Shown in pieces: positions 1-6,242 of a DNA stretch of 29,717 bases (positions are counted from its first letter, which is position 1; the number at the start of each line of letters is the position of its first letter). A program made the position numbers and the translations under genes. Source of the stretch: Spirochaetia bacterium. Its GTDB lineage: Bacteria > Spirochaetota > Spirochaetia > Treponematales > Breznakiellaceae. Below the pieces are notes generated by a model. The model saw only the letters and a program-made list of their open reading frames with translations. It was not told the origin of the DNA and made no database searches. The DNA lies in the NCBI GenBank assembly GCA_026002045.1, contig BOAV01000025.1, positions 1 through 29,717 on the forward strand, written 5' to 3'.

Positions 1-65
1 CTCTTGAACATCTCGACCGTTTGATCCAACATTCCCCCGGCAGCGTTGACTGCCCCAAGGCTCAT
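1..65 (-). CDS. Possible start of a gene running off the left edge
   Basis: An open frame on the minus strand starts at an ATG at 63-65 and stays open to the window edge (21 codons, beginning MSLGAVNAAGG). A weak AAGG lies about 12 nt upstream. It sits beyond the terminator at 200-244, so it would be a separate transcription unit. Too little is visible to recognise a family, and chance openness over 65 nt is quite possible. Confidence 0.22.
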   Translation of the reverse strand, partial: MSLGAVNAAGGMLDQTVEMFK

Positions 66-114
66 GGTTAGATTTTACCTTGAGATTCCACAAGCCCTTC
101 GGTTAGATTTTTAC
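66..114. repeat. Short near-identical direct repeat
   Basis: GGTTAGATTTTAC at 66-78 recurs as GGTTAGATTTTTAC at 101-114, one base longer. It lies in the otherwise featureless stretch between the left edge and the terminator at 200-244. It could be a tandem regulatory site for the gene reading leftward at the edge, or simply the remains of a repeat. No other content is seen between 66 and 199. Confidence 0.4.
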
Positions 115-199
115 GTGAGACATCACGCACTCTGTCCCCCCGCCGACGTTTACCACTCCGGGGTGATATTTCAGCCTGTTGAGGGTTATTATCGGGAGC

Positions 200-244
200 A
201 AAAAAAAGACGGTGCGCCTGGACGTCGGTATGCGCACCGTCTTT
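200..244 (-). terminator. Rho-independent terminator of the lepB-pbp-maf operon
   Basis: Perfect 13-bp inverted repeat AAAGACGGTGCGC (205-217) / GCGCACCGTCTTT (232-244) with a 14-nt loop. Read on the minus strand, the second arm runs into an eight-T tract (200-207). It lies about 90 nt after the stop codon of the glycosyltransferase gene, so it closes that minus-strand operon. Confidence 0.9.
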
Positions 245-335
245 GATTATCAGAGGGAGTATCACCCTCCCACAGTATCAATATCGGCTGCCGGTTTGGG
301 AACTTTAGAAAAATGTGTAATGAAAACAGTACGGC

Positions 336-2231
336 TCAGCGTTTCAAAACCGAAAGCTGATATTCCGCAGCTGTTTTCAGGGCGCGGCAGGTTTTGGCGG
401 AAAATTCCAGGTATTGCCGAAAGGGATCGCCGTTTCCGGCCGCGCCGGTTCCCTGTTCTTCCGGAGGGGGGAAGAGAAAACCCGCCACGTCCCTGACTTC
501 GCTGGTTTTAATAGCCTGGAAAGCGCCGTCCAATTTTTTAAGGATTTTTCCACGCCTCTGTTCATCGGCGGCGGTCTCCGCATAGTTACGCAGGCTGTTT
601 TCAGCCAATCGGGCGGCGTCACGGGCTTCGGCGCTGATCTGTTCCAGTCCCTGCAGCAGCAGGACATGGGCTTTTTCGTATTGTTCCGCCCGTTGCCGCA
701 CCGCTTCATCACGGTTAAAATTTTTTGAAATATTTTCAAACAGAGTTTCCAGCCCTTGATTTATCTCTTCCCGCCGTTCCGGGAGCGCCAAAAGTTGTTC
801 CGCCCCGGCTGTTTCCAGCCCGGCAATGGCAAGGCCGCCTGGGGAAAGGCTATAGTTGTGTACATTTGGATATTCCCGGAAGCGGTGTTCAAACCAGGAT
901 GCGTAGAGGGAAAGCCGGTGATCCGTCAGGACCTGGCCGCCATCGGCTGCCGGGGCCAAAAAGGGCTGGCCGTCCCGCAGGGCCCGGAAACCCCAGGTTT
1001 CGGCGGGGACGCGGCGGCCGGATTCCGCATGGGCGCGGTCCTCAAAAAGGGCCCCCCGGAAATGGGTTTTCAGTTCCGGAAAGGAGAGGTCAAGCCCTGC
1101 GATCCAGATTGAGGGGGCGCCCAGGACACGGGCAAAATCCCAGGCGGTGGTTGCCACGGAGCCTCCGGCCCCAAGATCCCCCTTGGGGTCCACACGGTTT
1201 TCGATAAATCGGCCTAGGGGAAAAAGGGAGCCGCAGAGAAAACATCCCCGGAATGGTGGGATTTCTCCCTGGGGTTTCCCAGGGAGAAACCCGCGCAGCA
1301 CCGGGGGATAAACCGCGGATTCGGCGATCAAATGGGTCCGCTTCGCGGCAGATCGGTCCAGGTGCCGGGCGTTCCAGTACTGGGGATCAACGACAACCGC
1401 AAAATCCGGGTCCGCCCCCCATTTGAGGAGGAACCGGAGGCTCGTGTCCACCGCCACAATCACGCAGCGGCGGCTGATTTCTTTCAGTAAGGGGCCGATA
1501 GAATCCAGCGAGGGCCCGGCGGCGGCCAAAAACACAGGAATCCCGGCAATATCTGCGGCTTCGTTAGCGCCCAATGCCCCCGCAAGCCGGGAAATGCCGG
1601 GAAGATCCCGGATAGCTTCCCTGTTGCGGCCCAGGTTGCGGACCCAGCGCTTCCCGAAACGCCTGAGTGTGGCCATGTTGACATCATCCGCCCGGGTCCA
1701 TGCCCGTATCCGCTGTTCCACATTGGCGTAATATTCTTCGTCCAACTGCATCAACGCCCGGCTGCGGATAATTGCCGGCTTGATTTTCCCCCGGAGGGGA
1801 TCTTCAAAAAGGGAAAGCGCGCCTGATATGGCGTCCCCGCTCCCCCCCACCACAAAAACGATTTGGTTTGTTGAAAGAAATTCGCCTAAATCCCGTATTT
1901 CCAGGGCCTTCTTCAATATTTGCCGCCGTCTTTCCACGATAATTAAGGGCCGTCCGGGGCTTTTTGCCGCCGCAGCCTCCGCCGCATAGCCCAGCCCAAA
2001 TCCCAGGATCACGATCGGTCCTGTTTGATCCGTACCCAAGTTTTCCGCCAGTCGCTGCGCCTCCCGCACCGGGTCACGGGGGGAGTGGATATGGAGCCCG
2101 TTTATCACAAGGGAGGGAACGCCGGATGCGGCTTTTTCTACGGATATTTCTACCTGCGGCGAATCATCGTTTTTTTCAAGCTCTTCCGCCAGGCCGGGAT
2201 AAAGTTTGGTAAGTAGTGCGTAGTCAATCAT
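336..2231 (-). CDS. Maf/MptE-like (DUF115) glycosyltransferase family protein
   Basis: A 631-residue soluble protein. The middle part carries the signature of the 6-hydroxymethylpterin diphosphokinase MptE-like / DUF115 domain: a glycine-rich FLAAAGPSLDSI segment near residue 230, then VAVDTSLRFLLKWGADPDF and a later DLGAGGSVATTAWDFA. The N-terminal third has a Rossmann-like VILGFGLGYAAEAAA stretch and the C-terminal third is helical and charged. In spirochaetes and epsilonproteobacteria proteins of this build are the motility-associated factor (Maf) type that put sugars on flagellin; that role here is inferred, since no flagellar gene is in view. Start: ATG with AGAGGA five bases upstream. 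It is the last gene of the minus-strand operon after the penicillin-binding protein, 173 nt downstream of it, with a long inverted repeat in the gap. A different sugar-transfer target in the envelope is possible. Confidence 0.82.
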   Translation of the reverse strand: MIDYALLTKLYPGLAEELEKNDDSPQVEISVEKAASGVPSLVINGLHIHSPRDPVREAQRLAENLGTDQTGPIVILGFGLGYAAEAAAAKSPGRPLIIVERRRQILKKALEIRDLGEFLSTNQIVFVVGGSGDAISGALSLFEDPLRGKIKPAIIRSRALMQLDEEYYANVEQRIRAWTRADDVNMATLRRFGKRWVRNLGRNREAIRDLPGISRLAGALGANEAADIAGIPVFLAAAGPSLDSIGPLLKEISRRCVIVAVDTSLRFLLKWGADPDFAVVVDPQYWNARHLDRSAAKRTHLIAESAVYPPVLRGFLPGKPQGEIPPFRGCFLCGSLFPLGRFIENRVDPKGDLGAGGSVATTAWDFARVLGAPSIWIAGLDLSFPELKTHFRGALFEDRAHAESGRRVPAETWGFRALRDGQPFLAPAADGGQVLTDHRLSLYASWFEHRFREYPNVHNYSLSPGGLAIAGLETAGAEQLLALPERREEINQGLETLFENISKNFNRDEAVRQRAEQYEKAHVLLLQGLEQISAEARDAARLAENSLRNYAETAADEQRRGKILKKLDGAFQAIKTSEVRDVAGFLFPPPEEQGTGAAGNGDPFRQYLEFSAKTCRALKTAAEYQLSVLKR

Positions 2232-2271
2232 TCCAGTCCTCTAAATCGTTCTAAACAAATATGAAGAATTT

Positions 2272-2382
2272 ACCACAGAGAACACAGAGGATTCACGGAG
2301 TACACAGAGGAAGAGGAAGAAAATTCTCTACTCCTTTCTTCCTCCGTGTCCTCTGTGTCTTTCTCTCTGTGCTCTCTGTGGT
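2272..2382. repeat. Long imperfect inverted repeat, CACAGAG-rich intergenic element
   Basis: The left half begins ACCACAGAGAACACAGAGG (from 2272) and the right half ends with its near reverse complement, CTCTGTGCTCTCTGTGGT (to 2382). The two arms of roughly 48 nt pair along most of their length, with a few mismatches and small offsets, around an A/T-C-rich centre near 2320-2335. Each arm is itself built of repeated ACACAGAGG/CACGGAG units. It fills most of the gap between the pbp stop and the start of the glycosyltransferase gene. As RNA it would form a very stable stem between the two genes. Similar CACAGAG-type interspersed repeats are known from many bacterial genomes (general knowledge); copy number here cannot be seen. 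Confidence 0.8.
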
Positions 2383-2404
2383 TGATCTTCTTTTTTGATA
2401 CACG

Positions 2405-4264
2405 TCATTCCAGTTCCAGGATAATCACCGTATCCGCTTTGATTGGGGTCCCCGGCGGCGGGTACTGGCGCCTGACCCAGCCTTCCCCCTCAATTTCGAT
2501 GTGGGGGTCGTCACGGAGGATGAGGGGGAGGAGGGTCCGCTTGGAGTAGCCGGTGAAGTCCGGAACTTGATCGGTGATGACCGGGGGGCGGATAAGGGGG
2601 ATTTCCACCGAGGGGGGATGGGGAATTTGGTCGTTGCGGCCCCGGGGGATACCCAGGTAGTCCACCAGGGCTTCGGCGGCATCCCGGATGGGCGGGGCGG
2701 CGATGCGGCCCCCCAGGAATTCGCCCTTGGGTTTGACGATAGCCAGGTACAGCACCAGGGAGGGGGCTTCCGCGGGGAGCAGGGCGATGCAGCTGGCGAT
2801 AAAGTCCGTGTCAGAATAGCCCCCGCCTGTGGGCTTGCTCATCTGGGCGGTACCGGTTTTGACAGCCAGGGAAAGATCCTCCACACGGGCCCGCCAGGCT
2901 GTGCCGATGTCCCTGGTTACATCCACCATGTAGGACCGCATGTATTGAGCGGTTTCCGCACTGATAATTTGACGGCTGGGCCCGCTTTCCCATTCATGGA
3001 TCGTTTTGCCGTCCGGGGAAATGATCCGGGAGACTATACGGGGGGGGACGAGGATGCCGTCGTTGGCAATGGCCGTGGCGGCCTGGAGCATCTGCATGGC
3101 GGAGACGGTAATCTCCTGTCCCATGGCGAGGGTGGGCTTGGACCGGTCGGACCATTGTCTGGTAGGCCGCAGGAACCCCGCGGTTTCACCGGGGTTCCCC
3201 GCCCCGGTGCGGGCGCCGAAGCCGAAATCCTTAAGCTCGTCGAAGAAGGCGTCCGCCTCCATCCGGTCCGCCGCGTAGGCCGCTCCGGCATTGCAGGAAT
3301 AGATGATGATCTCCCGGGGGCTCACCCTGCCATGGGCGGCCAGGCAGTTGATCACCACCGGTTCCCCGTTTCTGGTGGTCCGCTCGTAACGGCCGTTGCA
3401 GGTAAAAAAGCTCTTATCGTCGATTGCCCCGCCGTCCATCAGGGCCGCCAGGGAAAAGACCTTGAACACCGATCCCGGCTCATAGGCCCAGATCGCGGGC
3501 CGGTCCATCCGGGCGTTTTCATCGGAAATACGGTAATTGTTGGGATCAAAAGTGGGCATGGAGGCGGAGCCCAGAATATCCCCGCTGCGGGGGTCCATGG
3601 CCATGAATATCACCGCCTCGGCCTGGCTTTCGGTCATGATGTTTTCCGCAATCTGCTCAAGGATAGACTGCACCCTGATATCGATGGTGAGTACCACCTG
3701 ATTACCGGCGCTGCCGCCCTGGGCGCTCAGTTCCGCATCAAAGGCGTATTCAATCCCCGCAAGGCCCTTGTTCTCATCCCCCACAAAGCCGATGATCTGG
3801 CTTGCCAGATTCCGATCCGGGTAGACCCGTCCCAGAACCGGTTCAATCCCAATGCCCCGCAGCCGGCCCTCCCTTCGGGCGGTTTCAATCATTTTAATGG
3901 TGGATTCATCAACCTGTTTTTTAAGATACACAAAATCGCTTGAAGAAAGGCCGATCCGTTCCAGGAGTTCATCTGCGGGCATTTCCAGAATGGGGGCAAG
4001 CTCTTCGCATACCCCCTTGATATCGTTTATTTCCGGCCGCCAGGCGCTGATATTGGCAAGCCGGGTCTGGAGGGCCAGAAGCCGTCCGTTCCGATCCAGG
4101 ATGGACCCCCGTTCGGCGAAACGTTCCGTGCGGAGGGGCTCCGGAACTTCCCCGCCCCCCAGCATGAGCGTGGCGTAACGGACAAGCACCGTAAGGACGG
4201 CGATGGAAAAGAGGAATATGAAAACGATAAACCGCTTGTTAAGGGGCTTTTTGTCTTCTGTCAT
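2405..4264 (-). CDS. Class B penicillin-binding protein (FtsI/PBP2-like) with C-terminal PASTA domain
   Basis: D,D-transpeptidase that cross-links peptidoglycan from the periplasmic side. 619 residues: a short cytoplasmic tail, one membrane segment (about 13-34), a PBP dimerisation region with RGSILDRNG (52-60), then the transpeptidase domain with all three catalytic motifs: SVFK (S265, K268), SCN (323-325) and KTG (469-471). The last ~55 residues (VPDFTGYSKRTLLPLI to the end) form a single PASTA module, as in SpoVD/PbpB-type septal enzymes. Length is normal for the family. Its ATG overlaps the stop of the signal peptidase gene by four bases (ATGA), so the two are translationally coupled. Whether it serves division (FtsI) or elongation is not decided by the sequence; the PASTA module leans toward a septal role. 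The gene is intact. Confidence 0.92.
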   Translation of the reverse strand: MTEDKKPLNKRFIVFIFLFSIAVLTVLVRYATLMLGGGEVPEPLRTERFAERGSILDRNGRLLALQTRLANISAWRPEINDIKGVCEELAPILEMPADELLERIGLSSSDFVYLKKQVDESTIKMIETARREGRLRGIGIEPVLGRVYPDRNLASQIIGFVGDENKGLAGIEYAFDAELSAQGGSAGNQVVLTIDIRVQSILEQIAENIMTESQAEAVIFMAMDPRSGDILGSASMPTFDPNNYRISDENARMDRPAIWAYEPGSVFKVFSLAALMDGGAIDDKSFFTCNGRYERTTRNGEPVVINCLAAHGRVSPREIIIYSCNAGAAYAADRMEADAFFDELKDFGFGARTGAGNPGETAGFLRPTRQWSDRSKPTLAMGQEITVSAMQMLQAATAIANDGILVPPRIVSRIISPDGKTIHEWESGPSRQIISAETAQYMRSYMVDVTRDIGTAWRARVEDLSLAVKTGTAQMSKPTGGGYSDTDFIASCIALLPAEAPSLVLYLAIVKPKGEFLGGRIAAPPIRDAAEALVDYLGIPRGRNDQIPHPPSVEIPLIRPPVITDQVPDFTGYSKRTLLPLILRDDPHIEIEGEGWVRRQYPPPGTPIKADTVIILELE

Positions 4265-4638
4265 TTAATGCCCAACACCTTTCCAATAATATTATCCATC
4301 CGAACCGGCCCGTAGGAACGGGAATCGAAGGACTGAAGACTGTTATCCCCCAGGGCAATAAATTCCCCGGTGGACAAAATATCGGCACAGCGTTTTACCG
4401 CCATCATTCCCTGGGGGGTATAAAACACTACCACGTCCCCCGGCCTCGGCGCGGACCACCGGACCAGATAATCAGGCGACCAGGGCAGGCGGAATCCATA
4501 CACCAGACGGTTTACCACCAGTACGGTCCCCGGCTTTATGGCGGGGCTCATGGAATTGCCTTCGGCGATCATAAAATCAAACAAAAAGAATTTCATGATC
4601 AGGGCTGTGATAAGGGCCCCTGCCACCGCCTTTGCCAT
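4261..4638 (-). CDS. lepB: Signal peptidase I, small form
   Basis: Membrane serine protease that removes signal peptides from exported proteins. 125 residues: N-terminal hydrophobic anchor (about 5-24), box B GNSMSPAIKPG with nucleophile S29, box D MAVKRC with the general-base K82, and box E GDNSLQSFDSRSYGPV (97-112). Everything needed for the Ser/Lys dyad is present, but the protein is short compared with most bacterial LepB enzymes (usually 170 residues or more), so the inter-box beta domain is minimal. First gene of the minus-strand operon with the penicillin-binding protein and glycosyltransferase. The start at 4636-4638 has no good Shine-Dalgarno and lies only 10 nt after a -10 hexamer, so the leader is a few bases at most. 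Confidence 0.9.
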   Translation of the reverse strand: MAKAVAGALITALIMKFFLFDFMIAEGNSMSPAIKPGTVLVVNRLVYGFRLPWSPDYLVRWSAPRPGDVVVFYTPQGMMAVKRCADILSTGEFIALGDNSLQSFDSRSYGPVRMDNIIGKVLGIK

Positions 4639-4648
4639 ATCAAGCTCA

Positions 4649-4677
4649 AGTATAATGATTAGTACGATTTATGTCGA
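4649..4677 (-). promoter_or_regulatory. Sigma-70-type promoter for lepB operon
   Basis: On the minus strand: -35 TCGACA (4672-4677), 17-nt spacer, -10 TATACT (4649-4654); each hexamer matches the consensus at five of six positions. The -10 ends 10 nt before the lepB ATG, giving an almost leaderless transcript. Confidence 0.6.
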
Positions 4678-4689
4678 TAAACCAGTATT

Positions 4690-6000
4690 ATGCAGAATAT
4701 GATTATAGAACAGCATGTCAGCCACAGGAAAAAAAAATTTCTCCTGTCCAAAACCAAAGGCTACTATCAGGCGGCCTGGGGCTTCCGGCGGGGTTCCCGG
4801 AGCGCTTCTCCTTTAAAAACGGAAGTGATCAAGCAGATAAAGCAAAGCCCCGCCCATATACACAAAAGTCATCCTAAAAAACAAGGCGCCTTCCGCTTTT
4901 CTCCATTGGCAGACCAGCATGTCGCCCGCCGGCCTTTTCATTTCAGATTGCCGGACCTTTCCGCTTTTTTTGAAAAGGGACAAACGAGAAAGAATAAGCC
5001 CCGGGTGGTCAGTTTCTCAGCGGAAAAGGATGTTGAGAACGCCCCAAAATCCTCCGGTTTTCCCCTTGCGCCGGTCCTGGTGGCCCTTACGGTACTGATT
5101 TTTTCATTGATTATCCTTAACTGGCGGAGTCCCGCCCTTACCCTGCTCTTTGAAGGGCCGGCCCTGGAACTCCATGAAGATGAGGGAAAGCGGTTGATGG
5201 CGGCCTATGCGGGTTTAAGCCCCACGGCCGCCCCCGCGCCGGCCGGAGAGGATATCCCCCTGGATTTGATGGAAACCTTTGCCTGGAAATCCTACAAGAT
5301 ACAGAGGGGTGATTCGGTATCGAAGATTGCGGCGGCCCACGCCATTTCCATAGACGCCATCATCGCTTCCAACGGCATCTCCAATGCCCGCAGCCTCCAG
5401 GCGGGTGAAACCATTAAGATTCCCAACATGGACGGCATCCCCTATACGGTGAAGAATGGCGATACCCTTTCAAAAATTTCCGCCGCCATGGGCGTGCCCC
5501 TGGAGGCGATCCTTGACGCCAACGATATTCAGAGTAACAGCATCGGAGCGGGGACGGTGCTTTTTATCCCCGGCGCCCGGATGAAGCAGGAAGACCTCAA
5601 ACTTGTTCTGGGTGAACTCTTTATCTACCCCATTAAGGGAAGGCTCACCAGCCCCTTCGGTTGGCGGGACGATCCCATCAGCGGGGTGCGGCGTCATCAT
5701 GCGGCCATGGATTTGGCGGCGGCCATGGGAACCCCGGTTAAGGCGGCCATGGACGGCAAGGTTGCCGCCGTGGGATTCAATGCGACCTACGGTAATTATA
5801 TTATCCTCAGCCATGCAAACGGGTTTCAGACCATGTACGCCCATTTAAGTCTTACCTCTGTCAAGCAGGGGGCAAATATTCTCCAGGGCTCCAAGTTAGG
5901 GGAGGTGGGCAGCACCGGGTACAGTACCGGACCCCATCTTCATTTTGCGGTGTATAAGAACGGAAGGGCGGTTAATCCCCTTGAATATCTTAATCAATAG
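4690..6000 (+). CDS. LysM-M23 family peptidoglycan metallo-endopeptidase, membrane anchored
   Basis: Cuts or binds peptidoglycan in the periplasm. 436 residues from the first ATG: a long, very basic cytoplasmic N-terminus (1-123), one membrane segment (about 124-144), two LysM modules (about 201-246 and 251-294), then a peptidase M23 (LytM) domain (about 334-431). The zinc ligands look complete: H337xxxD341 in the RRHHAAMD motif, H385 in YAHLS and the HLH pair (H416, H418). So it should be an active endopeptidase rather than an EnvC/NlpD-like activator. The start is uncertain. There is no Shine-Dalgarno before ATG 4690, a TATTAT hexamer overlaps it, and a run of nine A (4729-4737) lies just inside the frame. 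A downstream start is possible but no good in-frame ATG exists before the membrane segment. Divergent from lepB. Confidence 0.9.
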   Translation: MQNMIIEQHVSHRKKKFLLSKTKGYYQAAWGFRRGSRSASPLKTEVIKQIKQSPAHIHKSHPKKQGAFRFSPLADQHVARRPFHFRLPDLSAFFEKGQTRKNKPRVVSFSAEKDVENAPKSSGFPLAPVLVALTVLIFSLIILNWRSPALTLLFEGPALELHEDEGKRLMAAYAGLSPTAAPAPAGEDIPLDLMETFAWKSYKIQRGDSVSKIAAAHAISIDAIIASNGISNARSLQAGETIKIPNMDGIPYTVKNGDTLSKISAAMGVPLEAILDANDIQSNSIGAGTVLFIPGARMKQEDLKLVLGELFIYPIKGRLTSPFGWRDDPISGVRRHHAAMDLAAAMGTPVKAAMDGKVAAVGFNATYGNYIILSHANGFQTMYAHLSLTSVKQGANILQGSKLGEVGSTGYSTGPHLHFAVYKNGRAVNPLEYLNQ

Positions 6001-6041
6001 TGTCATGATATTAAATCATTTGACCCGTCCGGGAGGGGTTC

Positions 6042-6173
6042 ATGCGTAATTTAGTGTTGATTCTAATTGCGTTTATTGCGGTGGCAACTTTTATCAGGGC
6101 CTTTGATAATTCCGGAGCGGAAATATCCTCCGGAATTCCCCGGGCAATGATAGAATTCAATACCGGTAATTAG
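6042..6173 (+). CDS. Small single-membrane-segment protein, 43 residues
   Basis: Short ORF between the M23 peptidase and the NodB-like gene, on the same strand. GGGAGGGG ends four bases before the ATG at 6042, a strong ribosome site if slightly close. The product starts MRNLVLILIAFIAVATFIRA, a hydrophobic stretch suited to a membrane segment or uncleaved signal, followed by a polar tail of about 23 residues ending NTGN. No family recognised. A 10-bp perfect inverted repeat AATTCCGGAG/CTCCGGAATT (6108-6117, 6128-6137) lies inside it, so the region could instead be a structured leader of the next gene. The good ribosome site favours a gene. Confidence 0.55.
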   Translation: MRNLVLILIAFIAVATFIRAFDNSGAEISSGIPRAMIEFNTGN

Positions 6174-6242
6174 CCGGAATATTACAAAGGTATGACTTCC
6201 GGCAAAGATTCCGTGAAACAAACAGGGGATTGTTTAATCAAG

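Noticed and set aside
2501..3943. 480-codon open frame on the plus strand
   Set aside because: Lies wholly antisense to the penicillin-binding protein; Gly/Asp/His-rich translation with no recognisable domain, typical of GC-rich third-position shadow.
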